31,223 nt of DNA, taken from contig CAYUTA010000031.1 in assembly GCA_964447605.1 (NCBI GenBank), positions 1-31,223 of the forward strand, given 5' to 3'. Each line of letters starts with the position of its first letter. Within the stretch, counting starts at the first letter, position 1. The DNA comes from CAYUTA01 sp964447605. GTDB taxonomy: Bacteria > Bacillota > Clostridia > Christensenellales > CAG-138. This document shows, in pieces, positions 16,481 through 24,600 of this stretch. A model generated the notes under the pieces. The model ran no database searches. It had not been told where the DNA came from and saw nothing but the letters and a program-made list of their open reading frames with translations. The position numbers and the translations under genes are program-made.

Positions 16481-16893
16481 GCCGGCGGGGACTGCTGCGG
16501 CAGGGTAACTCCGGCATGATTGACGCCGCTTTTGACGGGTCCTGCTTTCCAGCCGCCAGCGTTGCGGACTTGGCAGGAAAATGCCCGAAACGTTTTTTCG
16601 ATAGGGTCAGGGGAGGATTTTCCCCTGGCTCTCAGCGTGTCAAAAAATATGCCGCGGGCTGCTGTGTCAACCCGCGCACGATGTATACGAGGGAAGCGGC
16701 AAACAATCCGTTATTTTCAGCGGCGTACGCGGTGAAAATGTCACGCTGCCTGCAGGATTGCCACGGCATCCCTGCAAGAAAAGCCCGCGCCACAGCGCGT
16801 TTCCGTCATGTTTTCGACGGGCGCTTCCCTGAAATTACCGGCCCTCAAGGACTCTGATCCTTTTTCACACACGCGTCAGGAGGAGTTTGCGCC
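16481..16893. repeat. Repeat-rich intergenic region between permease and iolI
   Basis: This 413-nt stretch has no convincing gene. It contains CCGCTTTTGACGG (16527-16539, inverse of a sequence at about 29573), an AGGGG/CCCCT hairpin near 16607-16626, CAGCGTGTCAAAAAA (16633-16647, exact inverse of 13820-13834) and a 19-nt sequence at 16781-16799 that recurs exactly at 29662-29680. It looks like a decayed composite of the dispersed repeats seen elsewhere. The last bases hold AGGAGGAG, the ribosome binding site of iolI. Confidence 0.55.
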
Positions 16894-17730
16894 ATGAAAA
16901 TCTGCTTCAATCAGGCGACGACCATGAAAAATTCAACTTTGGAAACAGATCTGGAGTATTGCGACAAAATCGGTTATAATAACATCGAAATTCGACTGGA
17001 TAAGCTGCGCGATTATCTGACGCGCCATACGCTGGACGAGCTGCGCGCGTTTTTCGACGCGCACGCCGTCAAGCCCTATGCGTTCAACGCGCTGGAATTC
17101 ATCAATTTCCGTGACGAGGCGGGCTTTGCCGAGATCATGGACGGCCTGCTGTTCTGCTGCGAGGCCGGCGACGTGATCGGCTGCCACAGGGTCGTCATTG
17201 TACCGACGTTCCACGTTGGCGAAAAAACGCTGTCCGAAATCCGTGAGGAGACCGTGCGCGCCGTCCATATCATGGCCGACTATGCGGAGCCGCGCGGCAT
17301 GGAGCTTGCGTTTGAATTCGTCGGCTATCCGGACTGCTCGGTCAATACCTTTGGGCAGGCGTACGATATCGTGCGGACGGTGAACCGCAAAAACGTGGGA
17401 ATTGTGCTCGACTGCTTCCATTTCCACGCGATGGGTTCCCGGATTGAAGACCTTGCCGCCGCTGACGCGGGGAAGATCTTTATCTTCCACCTGGATGATT
17501 CCGAGGATTTGCCCGTTGGCGCCGCGCGCGACCATAACCGCCTTATGCCCGGCGACGGCGCGATTGACCTTGCGGCGATTTTTACCGCGCTCAAGCGGAT
17601 CGGCTACGACCGTATGGTCTCAATTGAGCTGTTCCGGCCGGAATACTGGGACTGGCCGGACGAAAAAACCATCCGCGTCGGCTATGAAAAGACCTGTGCG
17701 GCCATCGCCCCCTATTTCCCGATTGGATAA
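16894..17730 (+). CDS. iolI: 2-keto-myo-inositol isomerase
   Basis: A 278-residue TIM-barrel protein that interconverts scyllo-inosose and 1-keto-D-chiro-inositol, letting D-chiro-inositol enter the pathway. MKICFNQATT, YNNIEIR, AFEFVGYPDCSVNTFGQAYDIV, VLDCFHFHAMGS and SIELFRPEYW closely follow Bacillus IolI, including equal length. The divalent-metal ligands expected from that structure are visible at Glu141, Asp173, His199 and Glu245. The start has AGGAGGAG upstream. It is followed 49 nt later by the DeoR-type regulator gene and is in line with the ABC operon, though separated from it by a repeat-rich gap. Confidence is high because both sequence and context agree. Confidence 0.93.
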   Translation: MKICFNQATTMKNSTLETDLEYCDKIGYNNIEIRLDKLRDYLTRHTLDELRAFFDAHAVKPYAFNALEFINFRDEAGFAEIMDGLLFCCEAGDVIGCHRVVIVPTFHVGEKTLSEIREETVRAVHIMADYAEPRGMELAFEFVGYPDCSVNTFGQAYDIVRTVNRKNVGIVLDCFHFHAMGSRIEDLAAADAGKIFIFHLDDSEDLPVGAARDHNRLMPGDGAIDLAAIFTALKRIGYDRMVSIELFRPEYWDWPDEKTIRVGYEKTCAAIAPYFPIG

Positions 17731-17779
17731 TCCGCGCCGCGAACGCGGCGGGGAATCCCATCCCACGAAAGGAACAACT

Positions 17780-18553
17780 ATGCGACTCGATCGGCTCAAC
17801 GATATGGAACGCTACGTGCTCAACAACGGAACGGCTACTTTGGAAGAACTCTGCCATGAATTTCAGGTGTCAATGAATACGATTCGCCGCGATGTGGCGG
17901 ATATTCTCAAGCGCGGCAACCTGAAAAAGGTCTATGGCGGCGTTTCCGCAAGCGCCCCCGTTGTGCCGGTGGCGATTCCCATATCGGAGCGCGCCGCAAA
18001 GAACGGCTCTGCCAAGCAGGCCATCGGCCGCCTAGCCGCGTCGCTTGTGCACGATGGGATGAGCATTTTTTTAGACTCCGGCTCCACCACCATGCGGCTG
18101 CTGCCCTATCTGGCCGAGCGCAGCAACGTTACGGTCATTACGCACAGCCTGACCGCGCTTTACGAGGCCGCCAAATATCCCTCGCTGCATGTTCTGGCGC
18201 TCGGCGGGCTCTATAACCCCACCACCTCTTCGTTCGTCGGCGGCTCAACCATCGAGGAAATTTCACGGATGACCATCGATATGGTGTTCCTGGCGGCAAC
18301 GGGCGTTTCACTTGAGCACGGCCTGTCGAACACAACCTACTTTGAGGTGGAAATCAAACGCTGCGTGGCCATGCAAAACGACTGCATCGTGCTCATGGCC
18401 GACCACACCAAGTTTGATCACGACGCGCTGCTGACATACTGCCGGTTTGAAGACCTCTCCGCCGTGGTGACCGACAAGCCCCTTTCGGAAGCGTATATGG
18501 ACGTGATCCGGCAAAACGAGATTCTGCTGCTGACGCCGGAGACAGAGGGGTAG
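17780..18553 (+). CDS. DeoR-family transcriptional regulator, probable iol regulator
   Basis: The 257-residue protein has an N-terminal winged helix-turn-helix (TLEELCHEFQVSMNTIRRDV, about residues 20-39) with the DeoR signature, and a C-terminal sugar-phosphate-sensor domain marked by FLDSGSTTMRLLPYL, VITHSLTALYE and MADHTKFDHDAL. DeoR proteins usually bind phosphorylated pathway intermediates and release DNA. Its position directly after iolI suggests an IolR-like role, with 2-deoxy-5-keto-gluconate 6-phosphate the effector in Bacillus. The tandem repeat between iolB and iolE is the best operator candidate in view. The ATG at 17780 follows AAAGGAAC; the frame continues further left but only overlaps iolI. 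Confidence 0.88.
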   Translation: MRLDRLNDMERYVLNNGTATLEELCHEFQVSMNTIRRDVADILKRGNLKKVYGGVSASAPVVPVAIPISERAAKNGSAKQAIGRLAASLVHDGMSIFLDSGSTTMRLLPYLAERSNVTVITHSLTALYEAAKYPSLHVLALGGLYNPTTSSFVGGSTIEEISRMTIDMVFLAATGVSLEHGLSNTTYFEVEIKRCVAMQNDCIVLMADHTKFDHDALLTYCRFEDLSAVVTDKPLSEAYMDVIRQNEILLLTPETEG

Positions 18554-18584
18554 GCCGCGCGGGCCGTTCCCCGGCCGCAATGCA

Positions 18585-18621
18585 GCCGCAGCAGTTAAGC
18601 ACTGCGGCGGACGATTTTCTT
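18585..18621 (+). terminator. Probable terminator after the DeoR-family gene
   Basis: A 7-bp perfect stem (GCCGCAG 18585-18591 with CTGCGGC 18602-18608) and a 10-nt loop are followed a few bases later by TTTTCTTTC. It lies in the gap between the regulator and the converging glycosyltransferase gene. Confidence 0.45.
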
Positions 18622-18720
18622 TCAAAGGGGTTTGCTGCGGTTCCTTTTCTATGGCGGGAATTTTGCGTGCGGCGCAGTGCGCAACCGCTCCGGCATGCCG
18701 TTATGCCCGGAACGCGCCCT

Positions 18721-19899
18721 TTATCCCTCCGCCCGCCGCGGTGGATACGGCAGGCCGAGCAGGCGGTATTTGACCTCCAGCTTCTTTTCATATAAAACCT
18801 GCTGATCGAAGCTGCCCTGCACGAACGCAAGCCCGTTTTGCCCCATACGCGCGCGCTCCTCCGGACTTTCATACAGCCGCCGCATGGCCGCAACCAGCGC
18901 GTCGACATGCTTGACCGCAACGAGCAGCCCAGTTTCGCCATTGCGCATCGCGCTGCGCGCGCCGGAAATATCGGTCACAATCACCGGAACCTGCATGGCC
19001 TCGGCCTCGATGATCACATTGCCAAAGCCCTCGCGGTAGCTGGGCAGAATGCTCACGTCCAGCGTGGAGATATACTGCTCCACCTCGTTGGTAAAGCCCG
19101 TATAATGGATGCGCGGCTGGGCTTTAGACCATTCGAACAGCTCCTCGCAGATGGGCTCCGCGTTGTCCTTCGGCCCTATGATGATCAGCGCCGCGTTCTC
19201 ATAATCGGCAAGGATGCGCCGCGCGGCGGAAAACAGCTCGTTAATGCCCTTGTCGCGCGTAATACGCCCGACATAGCCGAATGCAAACGCGCTTTCCGGC
19301 ACGCCGAGTTCCGCACGCTTCGCAGCGCGCCACCGCGCCTTCTGCAACACGTCAAACTTGGCAAAATCCACGCCGTTCGGGCTGCCGTTCCAAACCACCT
19401 CGCTGTTTTGCGTCGAATAGATTCCGAGCGCCCGGCAGATCTCAAGGCTGTCGCGGCTGTCGGTGGTGATAAACGTGGAGTTGCGGCAGATCGTTCGCTC
19501 CACAAACAGCATGAGCCGGCGGCCAAGGCCGGTGAAGCCCTGAAACCGCAGCCCCCACTGGCTGTACAGCCGGACCGGCACGCGCGCAAGCCTGGCTGCA
19601 ATGCTTGCGCAAAACGAAACGTTGATGGTGATATAGTGCACCATGTCGAACCGTTCTTTTTTAAAGAAGCGGTACAGCGTGGCAATGGTCTTGATCGCCG
19701 AAAGGCTCATGCCGCGGGTCGTTTCGATGGGCACGAAGCGCAGCGTTTCCGGCACGAGCGCGGCAAACGCCTCGTCCGGCGAGCATACAAGCGTAATCTC
19801 CAGTTCTCCGCTTGCACGCGTCTGCTGGTATTTTGCCTGCTCGAGAATAAACGTTTTCATCGTGGCCGATACGGTGGTCATCATGCAGACCTTTTTCAT
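18721..19899 (-). CDS. GT4-family glycosyltransferase
   Basis: The 392-residue protein is a GT-B fold, retaining glycosyltransferase of family 4, which would add a sugar from a nucleotide donor to a lipid-linked glycan at the inner face of the membrane. The C-terminal donor domain has GRITRDKGINEL (211-222), the DVSILPSYREGFGN segment and the conserved E-x7-E pair Glu290/Glu298. The N-terminal acceptor domain contains MVHYITINVSF, which may lie against the membrane. The start follows AGGAAAGGA. It is the last gene of the polysaccharide run, 199 nt after the CapD-like gene. Donor and acceptor sugars cannot be deduced. Confidence 0.88.
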   Translation of the reverse strand: MKKVCMMTTVSATMKTFILEQAKYQQTRASGELEITLVCSPDEAFAALVPETLRFVPIETTRGMSLSAIKTIATLYRFFKKERFDMVHYITINVSFCASIAARLARVPVRLYSQWGLRFQGFTGLGRRLMLFVERTICRNSTFITTDSRDSLEICRALGIYSTQNSEVVWNGSPNGVDFAKFDVLQKARWRAAKRAELGVPESAFAFGYVGRITRDKGINELFSAARRILADYENAALIIIGPKDNAEPICEELFEWSKAQPRIHYTGFTNEVEQYISTLDVSILPSYREGFGNVIIEAEAMQVPVIVTDISGARSAMRNGETGLLVAVKHVDALVAAMRRLYESPEERARMGQNGLAFVQGSFDQQVLYEKKLEVKYRLLGLPYPPRRAEG

Positions 19900-20098
19900 G
19901 CGTGCAATGTCCTTTCCTGCAGGGGCGCTTTATGGGGTCTCTCTCCCCATACCCCCGCTTAGGGAGGGTCGTCCCCAACACCCTGTTGCGCGGGCGTTGC
20001 CATCCCGCGCGGCAAATGGATTCCCGAAGGGCTCGAAGGGCTGTCGTCCTTTGGGTACGTTGGGGGGCTCCGCCCCCCCAACGCACCGCCCGCCGCCG
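19900..20098. repeat. GC-rich repeat-like gap with strong hairpin
   Basis: This gap between the dehydratase and glycosyltransferase genes contains a hairpin at 20058-20083, formed by CGTTGGGGGG and a C-run ending AACG, with one extra C. No T tract follows on the minus strand. Other C- and G-runs near 19930-19985 can also fold. It encodes no plausible protein. Confidence 0.45.
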
Positions 20099-21967
20099 TT
20101 ACCCGGCCACGTTCTCGTGCGGCGGCTCGACAAAGGTCGGCACCATCACGCGGACCACCTCCACCACGCGGCTGTCGTTGTGTTCGGCGGCGACGCGCAG
20201 CGTTTGCAGCTGCGTTTCAAACAATCGCTCATCCTGCTCAATCGCGGGCGCGATCATGATGCGGTCATGGTCGGTCCGCCGCATACGGTGCTCCTCCTCG
20301 TCCATCAACAACTCTTCATAGAGCTTTTCGCCCGGTCGCAGACCCGTATGCACAATATCAACGGATACGCCCGGCTCATAGCCATAGAACCGGATCAGCT
20401 GCTTTGCCAGATCCTCGATGCGGATGGGCGCGCCCATGTCCAGCACAAAGATGGAGCCGGAGCTCGCGTTGGCCGCCGCCTGCAGCACCAGCTGCGAAGC
20501 CTCCGGTATGGTCATAAAATAGCGGATGATATCCGGATGCGTCACCGTGACGGGGCCGCCCGCCTTGATCTGCTTTTCAAACAGCGGAATGACCGAGCCG
20601 TGGGATCCAAGCACATTGCCAAAGCGCACGGCCATGCACTTCATCTGCGTATGCTTGGCATAGTACTGGATCAGCATCTCGGTGATGCGCTTGCTGGCGC
20701 CCATGATATTCGTGGGATTGACCGCCTTGTCGGTGGAAAGCAGCACAAACCGCGCCGCGCCATGGCCGCTGGCGACCTCCAGCGTATTGAGCGTGCCGAA
20801 AACATTGTTTTTGATGGCCTCGGCGGGACTGTCCTCCATCAGCGGAACATGCTTATGCGCCGCGGCATGGAAGACCACCTGCGGCCGGTAGGCTGCAAAA
20901 ACCTCCGTCAGCCGCTCACGGTCGCGCACGGAGCCGACCAGCACCAGCAGCGGGCAGTCCTTGCCATATTTAAGCCGCAACTCGCATTCGAGCTCATACG
21001 CGCAGTTTTCATAAATATCGAACACGATCAGCAGCTTCGGTGAAAAGCGCATGATCTGGCGGCACAGTTCGGACCCGATCGATCCGCCGCCGCCGGTAAC
21101 AAGCACGGTCTGATTGGTCAGGTATTCGTGGATATTCTCGATGTCGAGCCTGACCTCGTCGCGCGAGAGGAAGTCGGAGATGTTCAGCTCGCGCACAAAC
21201 ATATTGTTGGGCTTGCACGCGTCGTCGGAGCTTTGTATCTGGCTCGAAATACGCACGCGGCACTTGGTATGCTGGCAGGTTTTGACCAATGCGTTGAGCG
21301 CCTCGCCCCGAAGCGACGGGATGGCGATGATGATCTCGTCCACATCGTACCGCTCCGCAAGGCGCGGGATATCCTCCGTCCTGCCGCGCACGGTCACGCC
21401 CTGGATACGCAGCTTTTGCTTTTGCCTGTCGTCGTCCACCAGCACCACCGGCTGCCCGAGCCCCGGGTCAAGACGGCACATGCTCATGACATACGAGCCC
21501 GCAATGCCTGCGCCGACAATCATCAGCCGCGGACTCTTCATCCGACCCGCGGACTTGTTTTTGCGCAGCGCGCTGGACAGCATGCGCCAGAGCATGCGTG
21601 ATCCGCCGATTAAAATGACCGCCAGCAACGCGTGCATGCACAGCACCGCGCGCGATACGCTCCATTTCAAAATCCAGTTGGCCAGCAGCAGCGCCAGCGC
21701 AGCCGCCGCGCAGGTCATGCTCAGCCGGAGCACCTCGTTCACGCCTGCGTAACGCCACAGCACGTCGTAGGTTCCGCCAATGAAAAGCGCCACGATGTAC
21801 ACGCCCAGTATGACCGTCAGGTGCGTAAACGTGTTGGCAAACTCAAGATTAAATCCTTTTTCATAACGCAGCACCAGCGCAACGTACAGCGCCGCGGCGA
21901 CAAATACCAGATCGGCAAGCACCTGCGCCGCGCGGCGAACCCATTTATTTTTCCTTAAATAGCTCAT
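20099..21967 (-). CDS. Membrane-bound NDP-sugar 4,6-dehydratase (CapD/WbpM/PglF type)
   Basis: A 622-residue polysaccharide-biosynthesis protein with an N-terminal membrane domain of about four spans (within residues 13-125), a Rossmann-like CoA-binding domain (VGAGIAGSY, 151-159) and a C-terminal extended SDR domain (TGGGGSIGSE, 291-300; STDKAVNP, 411-418; MGASK, 422-426). Enzymes of this type remove water from UDP-GlcNAc to make the 4-keto-6-deoxy sugar that starts bacillosamine, QuiNAc or FucNAc synthesis. Its ribosome binding site AAGGA overlaps the stop codon of the upstream nucleotide-sugar dehydrogenase, implying coupling. A 4-keto product would normally need an aminotransferase or reductase; neither is obvious in the window. 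Family very clear; product uncertain. Confidence 0.93.
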   Translation of the reverse strand: MSYLRKNKWVRRAAQVLADLVFVAAALYVALVLRYEKGFNLEFANTFTHLTVILGVYIVALFIGGTYDVLWRYAGVNEVLRLSMTCAAAALALLLANWILKWSVSRAVLCMHALLAVILIGGSRMLWRMLSSALRKNKSAGRMKSPRLMIVGAGIAGSYVMSMCRLDPGLGQPVVLVDDDRQKQKLRIQGVTVRGRTEDIPRLAERYDVDEIIIAIPSLRGEALNALVKTCQHTKCRVRISSQIQSSDDACKPNNMFVRELNISDFLSRDEVRLDIENIHEYLTNQTVLVTGGGGSIGSELCRQIMRFSPKLLIVFDIYENCAYELECELRLKYGKDCPLLVLVGSVRDRERLTEVFAAYRPQVVFHAAAHKHVPLMEDSPAEAIKNNVFGTLNTLEVASGHGAARFVLLSTDKAVNPTNIMGASKRITEMLIQYYAKHTQMKCMAVRFGNVLGSHGSVIPLFEKQIKAGGPVTVTHPDIIRYFMTIPEASQLVLQAAANASSGSIFVLDMGAPIRIEDLAKQLIRFYGYEPGVSVDIVHTGLRPGEKLYEELLMDEEEHRMRRTDHDRIMIAPAIEQDERLFETQLQTLRVAAEHNDSRVVEVVRVMVPTFVEPPHENVAG

Positions 21968-21976
21968 TTGCGTTCC

Positions 21977-23308
21977 TTACAACCTCCAGTAGCGGCACCC
22001 CAGCTCTTTGAGCATATCCTTGCTCCACATACTCTTGACGTCGATGACCACATTCAATGCCGGGTCGCCGGGCCTGAACATGCGTGCAAGCTCCGCGCCG
22101 GTCAGGCTTGCAAACTCCCTGTGCGCCACGGCCAGAATGACGCAGTCGACATTACAAATCTCCCGATAATCCGCCAGCTCGAGTCCAAACTCCTCCCGCA
22201 CCGCCCGCACGTCGGCCCAGGGGTCGGCTGCCAGCGGCACAATGCCCATCTCCCTCAGGCGCTCGATGATATCGACCACCTTGGTATTGCGCGTATCGGG
22301 GCAGTTCTCCTTAAAAGCAACGCCCAGCACCGCCGCGCGCATGCCCTTGACGGGCTTGCCGGTAAGAATCAGCTGGCGGATGGTCTGATCGGCCACATAG
22401 TTGCCCATGCTCTCGTTGGCACTGCGGCTGGAGGTGATGACGTGACTGTTGATGCCGTAGGCGTTCATGCGGTCGATAAAATAATACGGGTCCACCGCGA
22501 TGCAGTGCCCGCCGACCAGGCCGGGGCGGAACTTGAGCGCGTTCCACTTGGTGTCCATGGCGGCCAGCACGTCCTGTGTATCGATGCCCATGGCGTTGAG
22601 CACCATCGCAACCTCGTTGACAAACGCCACATTGGCGTCGCGCTGGCTGTTTTCAACCAGCTTGGCCGCCTCCGCCACCTTGATGCACGGCGCGCGGTAC
22701 ACGCCCGCCTGCACAACCTGTCCATAAACCTCCGCAATGGTTTCGAGCGCGTCCTCGTCGCAGCCGGACACAATCTTTGTAATCTGCGTGACCGTATGCA
22801 CCCGGTCGCCCGGGTTGATGCGCTCCGGCGAGTAGCCGATCTTGAAATCCTCCCCGCACCGCAAGCCGGACTGCTTCTCCAGAATGGGAACGCAGATATC
22901 CTCCGTTACGCCGGGGTAAACCGTGGATTCATACGATACCACCGAGTCCCTTTGCAGGTTGCGGCCGATCATCTCCGTTGCGGACTCGATAAACCGCAGA
23001 TCCGGCAGCTTGTTTTCATACGTCGGCGTCGGCACGGCCACAATGAAGAACCTTGCGTGGCGCAGCTCCGCTTCGTCGCTGGTAAACAGCATATTCGTAG
23101 CCCGCACCGCCTCGTCGCCCACCTCGTTGGTAGGGTCCACGCCGTTTCGGTACTGTGCAATCCTGGCCTCGCTCGTATCAAATCCGATCACGTCGAACCG
23201 CTTTGCAAACTCAATGGCCAGCGGCATTCCGACATAACCAAGCCCCAGTACGGCAAGCTTTTCCCGCCTTTGCCTAAGCGCCTCAAACAGCGTTCTATGC
23301 AACTCCAT
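21977..23308 (-). CDS. UDP-N-acetylhexosamine/UDP-sugar 6-dehydrogenase (TviB/WbpA-like)
   Basis: This 443-residue cytoplasmic enzyme oxidises C6 of a nucleotide sugar twice with NAD+ to form a uronic acid. The N-terminal GLGYVG (22-27), VPTP at 92-95, YSPERINPGD, and GLVGGHCIAVDPYY with catalytic Cys269 define the UDP-glucose/GDP-mannose dehydrogenase superfamily. YSPERINPGDR and the PYYFIDR segment favour the N-acetylhexosamine branch (TviB, WbpO, WbpA) over plain UDP-glucose dehydrogenase. The gene ends 9 nt before the CapD-like gene and is 137 nt after the SDR gene. It should supply a uronic acid for the locus glycan, and possibly the substrate of the ArnA_DH-like SDR if it acts on UDP-glucose. 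Confidence 0.92.
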   Translation of the reverse strand: MELHRTLFEALRQRREKLAVLGLGYVGMPLAIEFAKRFDVIGFDTSEARIAQYRNGVDPTNEVGDEAVRATNMLFTSDEAELRHARFFIVAVPTPTYENKLPDLRFIESATEMIGRNLQRDSVVSYESTVYPGVTEDICVPILEKQSGLRCGEDFKIGYSPERINPGDRVHTVTQITKIVSGCDEDALETIAEVYGQVVQAGVYRAPCIKVAEAAKLVENSQRDANVAFVNEVAMVLNAMGIDTQDVLAAMDTKWNALKFRPGLVGGHCIAVDPYYFIDRMNAYGINSHVITSSRSANESMGNYVADQTIRQLILTGKPVKGMRAAVLGVAFKENCPDTRNTKVVDIIERLREMGIVPLAADPWADVRAVREEFGLELADYREICNVDCVILAVAHREFASLTGAELARMFRPGDPALNVVIDVKSMWSKDMLKELGCRYWRL

Positions 23309-23407
23309 ATCGTTTCCCCCGTCGTATTTTAATTCCGGTCGGCAGGGGCTCCATGCAACCCGTTCCGCCGCATGCGCGGCCGTCCCCCAACGTCCTGCGC
23401 CATATGA

Positions 23408-23423
23408 CCGCGGCTTCCCGCGG
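23408..23423 (-). other. Small perfect hairpin between SDR and dehydrogenase genes
   Basis: CCGCGG, a CTTC loop and CCGCGG form a self-complementary hairpin in the 137-nt gap. There is no T tract, so it is more likely an mRNA-processing or stabilising structure than a terminator. Confidence 0.3.
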
Positions 23424-23445
23424 CTCGGAAAAGTCCGCCGCGCGC

Positions 23446-24420
23446 CTATTTCAGGAAGGATCGCAGCGTATCGCCGTCGAGTGAACGCATCCAGCCGACT
23501 ACGCGGCCGATTCCCTCGTCCAACGCGACCTTCGGCGTATAGCCGAGCCTTTCATGCGCCTGATCCACGCAGACCGTGCGGCGCACCACGTCCGGCTCGC
23601 CGCTGTTGCTTACGATAATTTCGGAAGACGAGCCTGTTTTTTCAACGATCAACCTGGCCAGATCGAGGATGGAAATGATGTTGTTGGGGTTGCCGATGTT
23701 GAAAAACTCGCCCCGGTACGCCGAGGTAAGCGCGCGCGACACGCCGTCGATAAAATCGCCGATATAACACCACGCACGAATTTGCCGCCCATTGCCATCG
23801 ATCACAATGGTGTCGTCAAGCAGCGCCTGCGCGACAAACTTGCTCATGGCGTTGCTGCCAAGCCTGTTTTCGCCGAATACGTTAAAGGGCCGCACAATCA
23901 CCGTCGGTACGCCGCGCTCGCGGCAGTAGGCGTTAACCAGATGCTCACACAGCACCTTGCTGGCCGCATAGTTCCAGCGGGCCTCATTGGCGGGACCGAC
24001 GCGCAGATCCATGTCTTCCCTTGCCGTTTCCACATCCCGCCCATAGACCTCGCTGGTTGAAAAGGTCAGGAACTTTTGCAGGCGCTTTTGCCGCTCCGCA
24101 AGCTGCAGCGCATTGTGGCACGATGCATAGTTGGTGGTGATGGTCAAAATGGATTGCTCCACAATCCTATGGATTCCGAGAATCGCCGCGGCGTGCACGA
24201 TATAATCAAAGTCGTCGCCAAGCGCAAGCACCGCGCCCAGGTCCGTCGCGTCCAGCCGCTTCAGCGTCACGTTGGGATGTGTCAAAAGATTCGTAAACCG
24301 CAAACTGGAACGGGTAAAATCGCAGGCATCTGCAATAACAATGCGATGGTCGTCGCAATACCGCGCGGCCAGCGCGCCGCCGATGAAGCCGGCGCCGCCA
24401 ATGATAAGTATTTTTTGCAC
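23446..24420 (-). CDS. NAD-dependent epimerase/dehydratase, ArnA_DH/UDP-xylose-synthase-like
   Basis: A 324-residue extended SDR acting on a nucleotide sugar. It has the NAD motif GGAGFIG (8-14), FSTSEVYG with the Ser/Thr-Glu pair, YAASK as the catalytic Tyr-Lys motif, RPFNVFGENR, EFFNIGNPNNIIS and VRRTVCVDQAHERLG. The TSEVYG, VGPxNExRWNYxxSK and GNPxNxxSI segments resemble the C-terminal decarboxylase domain of ArnA and UDP-glucuronate decarboxylases more than GalE. It would then convert UDP-glucuronate to a UDP-4-keto-pentose or UDP-xylose. The start is GTG at 24420 behind AAGGAG. It has its own promoter and leads the run to the dehydrogenase, dehydratase and glycosyltransferase. A 4-epimerase role is the main alternative. 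Confidence 0.8.
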   Translation of the reverse strand: MQKILIIGGAGFIGGALAARYCDDHRIVIADACDFTRSSLRFTNLLTHPNVTLKRLDATDLGAVLALGDDFDYIVHAAAILGIHRIVEQSILTITTNYASCHNALQLAERQKRLQKFLTFSTSEVYGRDVETAREDMDLRVGPANEARWNYAASKVLCEHLVNAYCRERGVPTVIVRPFNVFGENRLGSNAMSKFVAQALLDDTIVIDGNGRQIRAWCYIGDFIDGVSRALTSAYRGEFFNIGNPNNIISILDLARLIVEKTGSSSEIIVSNSGEPDVVRRTVCVDQAHERLGYTPKVALDEGIGRVVGWMRSLDGDTLRSFLK

Positions 24421-24489
24421 GGAACTCTTTTCTCCTTATTCCCACGGCGGCCTGTGAAAGCATATAAAACGCCATGTTAGATATTCATT

Positions 24490-24517
24490 ATTATAATGAA
24501 ATCCGGCCAATCGTCAA
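24490..24517 (-). promoter_or_regulatory. Predicted promoter of the polysaccharide operon
   Basis: On the minus strand TTGACG (24512-24517) is followed after 16 bp by a perfect TATAAT (24490-24495). It lies about 70 nt upstream of the SDR start codon and would transcribe SDR, nucleotide-sugar dehydrogenase, dehydratase and glycosyltransferase independently of the formyltransferase pair. Confidence 0.6.
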
Positions 24518-24568
24518 TACGGCGGCGCAGACTGCCAGAAATCCCCTCCACAGGGAAGGGGGAAACGC

Positions 24569-24599
24569 CGGCGGCATGCGCGCATGCGCCCTGCCGCCG
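24569..24599 (-). terminator. Hairpin after the formyltransferase gene
   Basis: CGGCGGCA (24569-24576) pairs perfectly with TGCCGCCG (24592-24599) directly beyond the formyltransferase stop codon on the minus strand. The loop itself contains GC-rich self-complementary bases. Downstream sequence is not strongly T-rich, so termination strength is uncertain. Confidence 0.45.
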
Positions 24600-24600
24600 A

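Noticed and set aside
19643..21043. 466-codon plus-strand frame across the glycosyltransferase and dehydratase genes.
   Set aside because: It spans two real minus-strand genes and a repeat-like gap and has no domain signature.
21968..23332. 454-codon plus-strand frame opposite the nucleotide-sugar dehydrogenase gene.
   Set aside because: It is rich in Arg/His as expected for antisense of GC-rich coding DNA, has no recognisable motif, and the minus strand encodes a clear enzyme family.
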